Shown: positions 22,305 to 33,905 of the stretch, in pieces
Position numbering within the stretch: position 1 is the stretch's first letter
Layout of the letters: each line of letters begins with the position of its first letter
NCBI RefSeq assembly: GCF_910596095.1
Contig: NC_056550.1
Span: 19,390,001-19,454,000, forward strand
Direction of reading: 5' to 3'
DNA: 64,000 nt
Source: Thunnus maccoyii
Taxonomy: Eukaryota; Chordata; Actinopteri; Scombriformes; Scombridae
The notes under the pieces: model-generated
What the model was told of the DNA's origin: nothing
What the model saw: only the letters and a program-made list of their open reading frames with translations
Database searches by the model: none
Position numbers and translations under genes: made by a program

Positions 22305-23545
22305 TTTGCTGACGTCTAGATTGTCCTGTGCGGATCAGTAGATGCTTTGCTTCCCGGCACCAGATGCCCCTTTTAAAGCAATCCTGCTCCCCTCCCAGAA
22401 GCATGTGACTGGATGACAGTGGGCCGGTCAAGTGCTGATTTAGGACAATGATAAGGGTATCTGCACCACTTCGATTGTTCCTGAGAAAGACAAAAATAGC
22501 TCGAGGTACAAAGTATACCCGGCAGCCCCACAGGCCCCATTATTCAGCAAGGCAAAACAATACAAACTCCCACAGACTCAAAATGAATTATATTTAAATG
22601 ATAATGCAAAGATACCCGATGTGAAAAGAAGAAATAATGATGTAAAAGAAAAAAGTTTACAAAGTATCTTGAAGCTTATTTCCACTTCGTGTCGTTATCT
22701 TTTGGTCAAACAGGCGTAAATTGAAATGATCACAAATAGTTGTTGGTAGAGCCACAGCACGATGTACACACATACATGATGAACACAGTAACAAAATGCC
22801 AGTTTGTTACCCAGAGACTGCACAATAACAGCAAAAGAAACCGAGCAGGTTCCATGATCAGGACCTTGGACAGCGACCGTAATATTTCGGAGCATATACT
22901 AGTTTGACACTGTCAGCTCTACCGTCCTTTTTTCTGATTTCCCCACTGCTCATTGTAAACAGAAACGCTCAGCCATCAGTTTGTTGATTGCAATCACCAT
23001 TTCATTCATTTCAGTGTGAACATTAGTGTCTACAAGTTTTTTTCTTCATGCAACTTCAATATAAAGCAGCACATCAAGGGTGTTTTCTGTCTCACTTGGA
23101 TCAAATTGTCAAATGATCCTCTGTTAAAGCTGTCTTCAGATTTTAATCAAAATTTTATTATCAATATGTATATATTATAATACATATTATTATAATACAC
23201 ATTATCAATATGGATCATCAATATGTATATGCTCATATGGTGGTATTTTTGCCCTCATTTTTGCCAGTAGCTGTTCACAGACCGTGACTGTCCCGAGTGT
23301 GTCCAATATATTTTAAATAATTAGGTAGATTACTGTGTTTTAGATTGAGTGATGTAATTTAAAGAGGCTCTGGGGCCACCATATGAAGATTTTTCTTTAT
23401 CTCATGGGGGCTGCAACCTAACAGGAAACGCCCTCTGCAGCCTATCTTGGAGGTGGTCTCGGGTGTGTCCATGCTTTGTTTTAACTATAAAAACCTCCGT
23501 TGTTTGGGCTACAAAGCACTCAGCGACACTCAACCAACAGGCAAG
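22305..23545. promoter_or_regulatory. Divergent beta/alpha promoter, unit 3
   Basis: Nearly identical to unit 2 on the beta half (22305-22700). The alpha half has the intact TATAAAA at 23486-23492, an inverted GATA at about 23443 and inverted CACCC (GGGTGTGTCC). The switch of similarity partners along the spacer suggests conversion tracts. Confidence 0.8.
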
Positions 23546-24366
23546 ATGACCAGTCTCACTGCTAAGGACAAAGCCAATGTCAAGGCCTTCTGGGATAAGG
23601 TATCTTCAAAGGCGGACGAAATCGGTATGGATGCCATCTCCAGGTAAATATAACTTAAAACAGACTGATGTAACCTGCTCCAACACTGATGGATTCATTT
23701 ACATACTCACCTTTTTAATTTTCTACCCAGGATGCTGATCGTCTACCCGCAGACCAAGACTTACTTCGCCCACTGGAATGACTTGAGCCCCGGCTCTGCC
23801 AACGTGAGGAAACACGGAAGAACTATTATGGCTGGAGTTGCTGATGCTCTGACCAAGATCGACGACCTGAAAGGAGGTCTTCTCAGCCTCAGTGAGCTGC
23901 ATGCCTTCACTCTGCGAGTGGACCCTGCCAACTTCAAGGTGCAAATTCAAAATCATCAATACATGATGTAGTGTGTTTCTCAAACTTTGGTTTCAAGTCT
24001 CGCGACAGGTTCATTTGTCATTAACAGGCACATAATGTCCTTATGTACAAGTGTAGATAATTCTGTTCCGTTCAAATAAAGCTGCATTGTTCAATTAGGT
24101 CTATACTGTACATATGAAGAATGGAGCACAGAATGAGCAACAACTGTAACAGCAAACATCTGGGACAGATGTGTGGATGGGGAGATAAAAAAAAACTCCA
24201 TATATCTAACATCTATGTGATTATCATCTTTTCACAGATTGCCTCCCACAACATCCTTGTGGTCATGGCCATCATGTTCCCCGACGACTTCACCCCTGAG
24301 GTCCATGTGGCTATGGACAAGTTCCTGGCTGCTCTGGCTCTCGCCCTGGCTGAGAAATACAGATAA
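23546..24366 (+). CDS. Alpha-globin, embryonic type, unit 3
   Basis: Exons 23546-23643, 23731-23938 and 24238-24366; 144 codons. Marked by [13 protein letters not shown] in exon 1 (Asp where units 1, 2 and 4 have Asn; the dead copy at 8155 also has Asp) and VVMAIMF in exon 3 (as in unit 1). Heme histidines and the AEKYR end are intact. Its mosaic of residues from other units fits gene conversion. Partner beta at 21538-22304. Confidence 0.95.
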
Positions 24367-25433
24367 ACAGCTGGAGTAGAAGACAGAGACTGCAGCAAGA
24401 GCTCACTCTGCAAATAATTAATAAATGCATGACTTAAAAAAAATCTTTTCTTTGTGATTATTTTAGACAACACGAGTCAACTGTGTTTTCTGTTCAACCG
24501 CACAATAAACTAGTAGAATTTCAAAATGGGGACAGTGGTAAAGTTCATATACTTTCCCAAAGTTTTAGAAAACAAATTAATTTGTTTTAGTTAATCTGGT
24601 TGTATCATGCTTTAATCTTAAACTCACAGTAATTGTGGGTATAAAAACTGTCAATGTATGAAGTAACTGTCAATTAATATTAATTAATTAACAATTAAAT
24701 GTAAAGTAATCGGGTAAAGTCATAGTTACATGATCATTTGTTAATGCTGAGCATCAGGAGTTCATGTCAAATCCTGCATTAATTAATGCATTTTAGTTAA
24801 ATACATGATTTGTACTTTCATTATAAAGTGTTACCAAAATTCATTTAATTCAGGAATGTCGTGGAGAAACAGAAGAGTTAATTAGTAATGCATGGATATA
24901 AACAATCTAAATAATTATATTTAATATATAATAATTAAATGTAAAGACATTTGAAGTCACAGTTAGATGCAATATATGCTGTTATACAAAAAACATAAGA
25001 ACAATAACAATGACAATATTAACAGCAACAAAACTATTATCATTATCGTTTTTATTGTTATTATCATTAAATGAAATGTTACGTTATTTAGTCCTAGTTT
25101 TAAAACTAGATTGGGTGATGGTAGTTGACATTCAGTGATGTAAATTAAACTCCAGAAGAAGGCCGAGTTAAAAATAGGCTGCTCTCATGAAATGCACGTG
25201 GACTATCAATTTAACATTTGAACATCTTTTTCGTGGCTTTTTGTGTCCAAAGGTCACTTTTTTTGTAATCATTATTTTCTCAGATACCCTGTTAAATTTC
25301 ATGGTGATATAATCTGTTTCGTTCATAATTACAGACAAACAACGTTTTGAATATGCTTATTCTTTTATTTGACTTTGAGACATGATAAAAACAAAGAGCC
25401 TGTCATCATGTGATGGTCCTCTGTTGCAGCTCT
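24367..25433. repeat. Tail-to-tail spacer, units 3-4
   Basis: As above but about 120 bp shorter near 24590, where the segment from TAATTACATC to GATCTGG of the units 2-3 spacer is missing. ATTATAAAGTGTTACC at 24820-24835. No gene seen. Confidence 0.7.
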
Positions 25434-26202
25434 TTAGTGGTACTGCCTTCCCAGGGAGCTCACAACCACAGCCAGGAACTTCTGGAAAACTTCTTGGACC
25501 TGCGCAGTGAAGTCATTGCCCATCTTGCTAGCAACCACAATGGTCAGGCAGTCAGCCAGCAGCTGCAACATAACAAGCAGAAAACATCAACAACATGAAG
25601 GGTGAGCTGTTTTTGGAATGATTATTGAATATCTATAATAATAGTCACAGCGGTTCCATAACTCATTACCTTGAAATTATCAGGGTCCACGTGCAGTTTC
25701 TCGGAGTGCAGCACGCTCAGCTCGGCATAAGTTTCCTTGATCTTGTCCATGTTCTTCACAGCCCGGTCCAGACCGTGGAGGATAGTTGTTCCATGTTTTG
25801 CAATCATCGGGTTTCCCTTGATGGCGGCGGCGTTGTAGAGGTTTCCAAAGTTGCCGAAATACCTCTGGCACCAGGGGTAGACGACCAGACACCTGAAAAA
25901 ATATTAAAGAACACAAGTGTTTAAGATTGAGATCATTTGTAGCACAAAAAAAGAAAAAAAAAAAACATTTGTGATTCTTTGGGACACGTTGTGTTCTGAC
26001 AAAGTGCATCCAAAACATAAATCCTGATCCTTAAATAGTGTCTTGTTTAGGGTGTCATAAAGATTACGTCAGTACACTCTTGTTGATGCAAAATAACAAG
26101 TACACCTCACCTGGCAAGAGCTGCAGGGCCCACAGACTCATAGTCCATCTTGGCGAAGATGTCCTGGATGGTGGCGCGCTCGAAGTCTGTCCACTCGACC
26201 AT
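25434..26202 (-). CDS. Beta-globin, embryonic type, unit 4
   Basis: Exon 1 26111-26202, exon 2 25670-25892, exon 3 25434-25562; 147 codons. Like units 2 and 3 except for one exon-2 change, NMDKIKETY for NMDNIKETY. Cys38, Ser F9 and C-terminal QYH present. Box TTTAAAAG on the minus strand at 26268-26275; the GATA pair reads GATAAGAGTATCTGC as in unit 1. Divergent partner is the alpha at 27468. Confidence 0.95.
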
Positions 26203-27467
26203 TTTGCTGTCGTCTAGATTGTCCTGTGCGGATCAGTAGATGCTTTGCTTCCCGGCAATAGATTCCCCTTTTAAAGCAATCCTGCTCCCCTCCCAGAAGC
26301 ATGTGACTGGATGACAGTGGGCCGGTCAACCGCTGATTTAAGACAATGATAAGAGTATCTGCACGAGTTAGATTGTTTCTAAGAAAGACAAAAATAGCTT
26401 GAGGTACAAAGTATACCGCCCCACAGGGCCCCATCATTCAACAGGGCAAAACAATACAAACTTCCTCAGACTCACAATGATTCATATTTAAATAATAATG
26501 CATAGTAACGCAGTGTGATAATAAGAAGTAATGATGTCAAAGAAAAAAGTTTACAAGATATCTTGAAACTTATTTTCCCTTTGTGTCGTTATCTTTTGGT
26601 CAAACGGGCGTAAATTGAAAAGATCACAAATTGTTGGCAGAGCCACAGCATGATATACACACATACATGATGAACACAGTAACAAAATGCCAGTTTGTCA
26701 CCCAGAGACTGCACAATAACAGCAAAAGAAACCGAGCAGGTTCCATGATCAGGACCTTGGACAGCGACCGTAATATTTCGGTTTAAATACTAGTTTGACA
26801 CTGTCAGCTGTACCGTCCTTTTTTCTGATTTCCCCACTGCTCATTGTAAACAGAAACGCTCAGCCATCAGTTTGTTGATTGCAATTATCATTTCATTCAT
26901 TTCAGTGTGAACATTAGTGTCTACAAGTTTTTTTCTTCATACAACTTCAACATGAAGCAGAACATCAAGGGTTTTTTCTGTCTCACTTGGATCAAATTGT
27001 CAAATGATCCTCTGTTAAAGCTGTGTTCAGATTTTAATCATAATTTTATCATCAATATGTATATATTATAATACGTGTTATTATAATACATATTATCAAT
27101 ATGTATTATCAATATGTGTATGCTCCTATGGTGGTATCATTTGCCCTTATTTTTGCCAGTAGCTGCTCACAGACCGTGACTGCCTCGAGTGTGTCCATAT
27201 CTATATTATGTACCACATTATGTAACACAATATGTGTTAAATGATTAGGTAGATTACTGTGTTTTAGATTGGGTGATGTAATTCAAAGAGGCTCTGGGGC
27301 CACCATATGAAGATTTTTATCTCATGGGGGCTGCAACCTAACAGGAAACGCCCTCTGCAGCCTATCTTGGAGGTGGTCTCGGGTGTGTCCATGCTTTGTT
27401 TTAACTATAAAAACCCCCCCATTGTTTGGGCTACAAAGCACTAAGCGACACTCAACCAACAGGCAAG
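26203..27467. promoter_or_regulatory. Divergent beta/alpha promoter, unit 4
   Basis: Standard layout. Alpha TATAAAA at 27406-27412, inverted GATA (CCTATCTTGG) at 27361, inverted CACCC at 27381. The distal alpha side has extra AT-rich repeats (ATTATGTACCACATTATGTAAC, about 27215) not present in the other units. Confidence 0.8.
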
Positions 27468-28287
27468 ATGACCAGTCTCACTGCTAAGGACAAAGCCAAT
27501 GTCAAGGCTTTCTGGAATAAGGTGTCTTCAAAGGCGGACGAAATCGGTATGGATGCTATCTCCAGGTAAATATAACTTAAAACAGACTGATGTAACCTGC
27601 TCCAACACTGATGGATTCAATTACATACTCACCTTTTTAATTTTCTACCCAGGATGTTGATCGTCTACCCGCAGACCAAGACTTACTTCGCCCACTGGAA
27701 GGACTTGAGCCCCGGATCTGCCAACGTGAGGAAGCACGGAAGAACTATCATGGCTGGAGTTGCTGATGCTCTGACCAAGATCGACGATCTGAAAGGAGGT
27801 CTTCTCAGCCTCAGTGAGCTGCATGCCTTCACTCTGCGAGTGGACCCTGCCAACTTCAAGGTGCAAATTCAAAATCATCAATACATGATGTAGTGTGTTT
27901 CTCAGACTTTGGTTTCAAGTCTCGCAACAGGTTCATTTGTCATTAACAGGCACATAATGTCCTTGTGTACCGTGTAGATAATTCTGTTCCGTTCAGATAA
28001 ACCTGCATTGTTCAATTAGGTCTATACTGTACATATGAAGAATGGAGTACAGCATGAGCAACAACTGTAACAGCAAACATCTGGGACAGATGTGTGGATG
28101 GGGAGATAAAAAAAAACTCCATATATCTAACATCTATATGATTATCATCTTTTCACAGATTGCCTCCCACAACATCCTTGTGGTCCTGGCCATCATGTTC
28201 CCCGACGACTTCACCCCTGAGGTCCATGTGGCTATGGACAAGTTCCTGGCTGCTCTGGCTCTGGCCCTGGCTGAGAAATACAGATAA
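27468..28287 (+). CDS. Alpha-globin, embryonic type, unit 4
   Basis: Exons 27468-27565, 27653-27860 and 28159-28287; 144 codons. Amplified subtype, with HWKDL in exon 2 (Lys where units 1-3 have Asn), KADEIG in exon 1 and VVLAIMF in exon 3. Heme histidines intact. Last alpha of the tandem run; the beta that should lie tail-to-tail to its right has been deleted (see 29110-29245). Confidence 0.95.
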
Positions 28288-28747
28288 ACAGCTGGAGTAG
28301 AAGACGGAGACTGCAGCAAGAGCTCACTCTGCAAATAATAAATAAATGCATGAATTAAAAAAAAAAATCTTTTGTGATTATTTTAGACATCAGGAGTAGA
28401 CTGTGTTTCCAGTCTGTTAAACGGGACAATAAACTAGCAGAATTTCAAAATGGGGACAGTCGTAAAGTTCATATATTTTCCCAAATATTTATATGATCAG
28501 GTTGTATCATGCTTTGACTATCTATTAAATGCAAACTAATCACGTAAATGTATGGTGACTTAGTCATTTGTTAATGCTGAGCATCAGGAGTTCATGACAC
28601 ATTCTGCATTACTGAATGCATTTTAGTTAAATATAATATTTGTACCTTCATTATAAGTGTTACCAAAATTACGTTAATTCAGGAATATCGTGGTAAAACA
28701 GAAGAAGTGGTAATGCGTAAATAATTAATCATTTTGAAGTAAACAAA

Positions 28748-28807
<60 letters not shown>

Positions 28808-29109
28808 ATTATTGTGTGTATATAGATAATATAAATAATCTAATCTAATAATCTAATATATAATAATTACATTCAAACACATTTAAAGCTGTTATACAAT
28901 AAATCAAAACATAAGAACAATAACAATGATAATTGTTATTGTTAATATTAAAAACAACCAAACAATTATCAGTATTGTTATCATGGTTATTATTCTATGA
29001 AATGATACGTTACTAAGTCTTATTTTTAAAACTAGATGGGGTGATGGTAGTTTACACTCAGTAATGTTGTAACTTAAACTCTAGCAGAGCGCCGAGCTAA
29101 AAATAGGGT
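28288..29109. repeat. Tail-to-tail spacer after unit 4, (CA)n at 28751-28805
   Basis: Carries the alpha polyadenylation signal, a worn ATTATAAGTGTTACC at about 28650, a (CA)n tract of about 27 units (28751-28805), and the AAACTAGATGGGGTGATGG block that lies about 300 bp before beta exon 3 in other units. It ends where a beta gene should begin. Confidence 0.75.
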
Positions 29110-29245
29110 GCACCAGATGCGACCCAGCTGTTCCCCTCCCAAAAGCGTGCGATATGATGGGCGGTGAGCCGGTCAAGTACTGTGTTATGGATTTGTAACA
29201 GTGATAAGAGCATCTGCAACACTTAGATTGTTTCAGGGGTTTAGT
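29110..29245 (-). promoter_or_regulatory. Orphan beta-globin promoter at the array end
   Basis: Matches the beta upstream region: CACCAGATGC, CCCCTCCCAAAAGCGTGCGA, GAGCCGGTCAAGTACTG, the GATAAGAGCATCTGCAACACTTAGATTG block. All three beta exons and both introns are missing between about 29108 and 29109, where 3' spacer (CCGAGCTAAAAATAGGG) joins promoter directly. Similarity ends at GATTGTTTC, about 29245. Confidence 0.8.
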
Positions 29246-30536
29246 GGTGGTTCAGTACAATTAGGCTCCCGGTGTGTCCGGTGTCAACATACGATTTTTT
29301 CTATATTGCGCAGTTTGTAATAATAATGAGAATGGATAAGTAGGCCTGCAAAAACTCGTTGAAAAGACAACGTTGGCAGACGTCTAAACAACGTTGAGAT
29401 TCAACCAAATTTCAAACATGAATTCATGATTATATATTATATTCGTTATATTATTATATCATCATATTATATTCACATTTACTCTCAAAATGAGACAATT
29501 GACAAAAAAGTACCAATAAAACTTTTTTTATCGATACGTCAGATACATCTACCAGACCTTGCATTGGCATGTTATAGTTTGTGCAATCAAAAAAAAACCA
29601 AACTAACAAAACAAAAAACAAACAACAACAAAAAACATACACACACAAAACTTTCTCTGAGCACGTCTTGAGTAGTAAAAGCCAGATAACGTCAACAGAC
29701 TTACACGCCCCTACCACAATGTATCCCTCCGCCACACTCCACAGTGTGTGGAAACAAAAAGTGGGACTTTCATACTAAATAGGCCAAATTTTGGAATATA
29801 ACAACTCGATTTAACCAACTGAGACTACTGAAGCATCAGATTAGTATCAATTGAACTTTGGAATGCATTTTACACAGAACAAAGGCTGTGCATTTTGGAC
29901 CCCATTTTTCCTACAACTATTGTAACTTATAGTACAAAAGCTTTTCCTTTAACAATTAACTTTAAAGATGAGAGGCTGAGTTTAGTAAGACAACTTACAG
30001 ACAAAGAATAACCTTTTTTCAATAAACCTTTTTTAATCCTGATTATCACAGAATACAATCAAATGAGCCAATAAAGAAATAGGCTAGTGTACACACACTG
30101 GCATCAGGGATGCAAACACATGGTGTGAAAAAGTATATATTACTATATTCTATTCTATTCAGTTTCCCCACAAAAGTAAGTATTACTAAGGTCTGATTAT
30201 GATAGCTCTATCACTGCCTATTCTGAATGGTTTGTTTGCATCCCTTTGAAATCCATAAAAACGCACATAAAGTTGGTTGAAAAGCCTTTTTTGAGCCGTC
30301 GCCTTTCATGTTAAACAGTGACACGAGGCTGTTGGTCATCAGCCTGAAAGATGAGCACATGAGATTTTCTTATAAGGTGTCTACAGTTAATCAGATAATC
30401 AGAGTTGATTTCTTATGCTTTTAAAGAGATGGGGAGGGAGAAGAAGAAGGAAGGATTGAGGGAGGGAAACAGCTCGGAAACAGTTTACGGGCGCATTACT
30501 GCCGACTAGTGGATTTTATCAGTTCCACAGTGCAAA
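29246..30536. other. No gene seen
   Basis: AT-rich, low-complexity sequence with A-rich stretches at 29587-29650. No globin similarity, no convincing exon, no terminal inverted repeat. ORFs here are short and rich in Lys/Asn or Val/Cys from simple sequence. Confidence 0.4.
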
Positions 30537-30850
30537 CTAAGTGCTCCCATTCACAACATTGTCCATTCTATAACCCAGATCCAATTTTCTGAGTTGGTGC
30601 AAATCCCTCACACTGTCCACAATGTTCAAGAATCTCCTGGCAGCGTCCGACACCATCTTAATCCTTCCCGACTTCTCATGTATTTCAACAGCACAACTGA
30701 TAACCATGGCAATGAACGCCAAAAAGCTTTTCTTGTCCATGCAGATATTTTGTTTAGCTTATTCGTTTTCTGCTCCGGTTCTCTTTGCACCGCCACCATC
30801 TCGTCGTTTCTCGTCATTTTCTTAACAGCTTCGGCGTAAGACAATCACTT
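30537..30850 (-). mobile_element. Retroelement-like ORF1 fragment (fossil)
   Basis: Minus-strand peptide segments such as MSYAEAVKKMTRNDEMV, KKSFLAFIAMVISCAVE and EKSGRIKMVSDAARRFL resemble the start of an ORF that I recall from dispersed fish retroelements, probably non-LTR. It is broken and incomplete; no reverse transcriptase follows. The class is not certain, so it is recorded only as an old retroelement fragment. Confidence 0.45.
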
Positions 30851-32440
30851 TTCTGCTGTGATCTTACTCACTTTTTCGATCCTTTTCGGGCACTGTGCTG
30901 ACCCCGCACGGTGCTTCCTTCCCTTCGCAATGGAAGCACTTTGCTTGTTCCGGTTTGGTATTTTCCTGACCTTGAAACTCGCTTTGCGCGTCTGTGGTAT
31001 ATTGGTGACCAGCACAGAGCGCACGGTGAACAGGTGGGAGGAGAGGTGCAAAGAGGCGGGAGGTTCATTCAAATGAAGCAGCCAACAGACGTTTGAGAAC
31101 CACGCCTATTTGTGGCGCAATGTCAATCCACTGATGGTTTGGCGATTTTATCAATAAGATCAAACTAAATTCTTGCTGCAGACGTGCTGCAACAACAGAT
31201 AAATGCACTGTTTATTTTAATAAACAATCTCTAACCAAAATCGGCACAGAATAAAAAGTTTAATGTTGTTAAAGCAGGAAAGTCAGTAAATCAGTCTGCA
31301 CTGATCTGCACTGACAGTATCTGCTGTCCACAGCTGTTTATACTGTACGAAGAGCTTCTCCTTTAGTTCATTAAATCCGTGCTGCACTTGAAGGCAGCAG
31401 GACTGATATATATTGATAAATCCGCAGCCTCAGAAGTTTTTAATTGGTTGTTTTCCGTTTTTCCATTTACCCACAGTTAGTCTTACTCCCCAATAATATA
31501 GGCTACTGATAATATCAAATGTGTCTTTTGGACACTGCGCTATACTCCATGTGGATCCTGATCACCTCTGAGTATGTTGCCATGCACCTCTAAGGCTCCC
31601 TCACTGCTACAAAGCTCCTTGATCAATAGGTCCTGTATTCTGATGGGTTATTTCTGTTGCTACAATTTATAGATGTTCATAAAATGCCTAACATCTGGGC
31701 AGCTTGCTGTAGGTAGATGCTAGCTCTGCGGCTGCGCCCAGGTAGGCTACTGCAGCAGAGATCAAGTAGGTTTGTCTGCGGACTCGCAGTGTCTACACGA
31801 TACACCCACTTTACTATATGACACACCCACTTTGTTAGGGATGTGTGTGAAATGAATATCGATGAGACGGGACCACAAGCTTTGGCAAGTAGAGGTTCAT
31901 TTGAAAAAAATGTGATACCCTACTTTTGTGTTGTTTGGCATTTAAATAGGCTCACAGTCACTTAATTGACTTGAGTCAGTTCAGGCTCTACTTTGTCATA
32001 TGGGCCCTAACAAAGGCGTGCACAATACAAAAGCCCAACATTTACTATGCAAAATAACTAAATCAACTTTTCTGTCTTTCTTTATTTATTTATGCTTACT
32101 TCATTTTTGTGCTCCATACACGCCAGGTTGCAACCTCACCTAAAATTTCTTCAGAAAATGTACCTTTTCTAGTTGTATTTCTATAATGGCACAGACGTTA
32201 TAATATGTGGATGGTGTAATATGGACGTTGCATGTCCACTAGAGGGCGTCTCAACAATATAATGTAAACCCAAGTATAGTATGTTCTGCCCTGTATTCCA
32301 ATGGGGTTAAACCCTTTTAATATTTTTTTGTTTTGTTTTGATTTGTTTTTTCTTTTACGTGGTATGGTATACTCACATATAAAATGAAAGATTGTCTTAT
32401 TAAGCAATATCTCGCAATATACCATCGCCAGGAGTGAGAT
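30851..32440. other. No gene seen
   Basis: Mixed sequence. 30851-31100 is GC-richer and may be the 5' part of the retroelement fragment. 31100-32440 has no recognisable exon or repeat beyond short A/T runs. Confidence 0.35.
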
Positions 32441-33075
32441 ATTGCCTTTATAAAATGGTTACCAAATATTACAATATAGAAATTATAGACACAATCCAAT
32501 AAAAACAGGTTTTTATTAAAAAACAATCATATTTCAAGAGCAATTTACAAGAAAGTAGTTCCCGGCTGCATGCGGTTGCTCTGCAACGTTAGTAAACTGC
32601 TAAAGCGAACTAACCAGAGTTTATTTATTCACATTAATTGTACACCAATAGAAAACTGTCCAACATCACTGAGGTCACATTGCAAAACGTTAAGCCTACT
32701 CATTTTGTTATGCATTGCTTGGTGTGGTGACAATGCTGCTCCACCTTCTCCGGACACCTTCGGCCACCGATAGTTCTGGGGAGAGCTCTCACCTTTGTGC
32801 CCGCTTACGGACATTACCTCTCTTGCTTGAAGGTCCCCATCCAAAGGCTTTTGCACCACCATGGTGCTGCGGAGACAGTGGTTGGTGGAGCTCTGCGTCG
32901 TCCCTGCTTGCTTACAGATTGCGGACATTTTAACGGTAGCAGCTGAGTGATAATTACTGTACACATAGAACTGTAAAATTACTTTAAACATCATAGCTCT
33001 ATACGCTCATTATACCAGTTATCAACCAATCAGATTGCGAGATTTTAACAACCCATTTTATAATACTGTAACAAT
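32441..33075. mobile_element. Possible non-autonomous DNA element
   Basis: The left side has TATAAAATGGTTACCAAATATTAC and the right side CCCATTTTATAATACTGTAAC, imperfect inverted copies. The left flank GCAATATCTCGCAATATACC and the right CAGATTGCGAGATTTT also share inverted motifs. The GC-rich interior has minus-strand peptide pieces (VVQKPLDGDLQAREV, YRWPKVSGEGG) that look like a dispersed fish repeat. Family unassigned. Confidence 0.4.
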
Positions 33076-33584
33076 TATCCTTCTGAGCTTGTCAGAATTT
33101 ACATGATTTTTTCATTTATGCATTTTCAAGTTGATGTAAACTTTGAACAGCATCAGATTACAACTCAGACTTGGCTGTCAATAGTGTTAGACTTTTTATA
33201 GAACCTGTAAATCAGTTTGGCGGTTACGTCAGGTCCCAATCTAACATTTCACTAGTTGTGCCGATTGACAGATTGCTGTGTTGGGATTGGCTGGGTTAGT
33301 GCCAGGAGTATTAACGTCACATAGGCGCAGTAAAGGGACTCAGGGAAACCCAGTAAGTACAGGAGGACTCTGCCAGGTTTTTTGGGGGTTTTTTTGTTTG
33401 TGTTTTTGTCATACACTTTAGGTTTTTGCATGTGTGTGTCTGTGCATGACAAAGTCTTTGGATATGAAACCTCACCTCTGCACTTGATGGACTGAAGATA
33501 GAGAAAAAACAAAAATACAAAGCAAAACAAAATCTGCGTCTATGCAATCTATGCACTATACGCATTGCCTCTGTGCACCATCTG
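33076..33584. other. No gene seen
   Basis: AT-rich spacer with T-rich and TG-rich runs near 33380-33440. No exon or repeat family recognised. Confidence 0.35.
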
Positions 33585-33735
33585 TTCTGGTCGCCAGAAT
33601 AAAACATTGGCATTACGTGCCACGCTATCTACGTTTCAACGCGTGTAATACGTAGCTTATTAACATTTCAACAAAACGTAGCATATTAACATTTCCAAAA
33701 TACGTACCATCTCAACATTTCTAAAGTAACGTAGT
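33585..33735. repeat. MITE fragment related to 10238-10737
   Basis: GTCGCCAGAATAAAACATTGGCATTACGTG matches the start of the element at 10238 and continues with ACGTAG/ATTAACATTTC motifs, then the ACATGCGATCTATATGAGC block seen at about 10575-10595. The central part is shortened. Confidence 0.6.
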
Positions 33736-33789
33736 TCACATGCGATCTATATGAGCTGACTTTCGGGTTGTCCTATCGGACTCAAACTT

Positions 33790-33905
33790 AGCTTAATGGC
33801 ACTTACTCGTCCTGTTCTCTCCTGACTAGATTCCTGCTTGTGTGGTATCAGCTCTCAGATGTAAGCAAAAGCATCTGCTAAATAAATGAAATTGTAAAAT
33901 TGTAA
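33790..33905 (+). repeat. LINE-2-like 3' tail, diverged
   Basis: CTGCTTGTGTGGTATCAGCTC followed by AGCAAAAGCATCTGCTAAATAAATG, the diverged L2-type tail, ending in A-rich repeats. Confidence 0.6.

Larger units (their letters stand above)
13300..28990. repeat. Four tandem ~3.9-kb beta(-)/alpha(+) globin units
   Basis: Beta stop codons at 13624, 17583, 21538 and 25434 are 3959, 3955 and 3896 bp apart. Alpha starts at 15645, 19535, 23546 and 27468 are 3890, 4011 and 3922 bp apart. Spacers, introns and promoters are repeated with the genes. Units 2 and 3 are nearly base-identical from the beta gene through 700 bp of promoter (18066-18740 against 22026-22700). This shows recent unequal crossing-over and/or gene conversion. 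Confidence 0.93.

Noticed and set aside
30594-31096. Several overlapping plus- and minus-strand frames as a possible host gene
   Set aside because: Peptides look like a dispersed retroelement, with no splice structure; recorded only as a fossil fragment.
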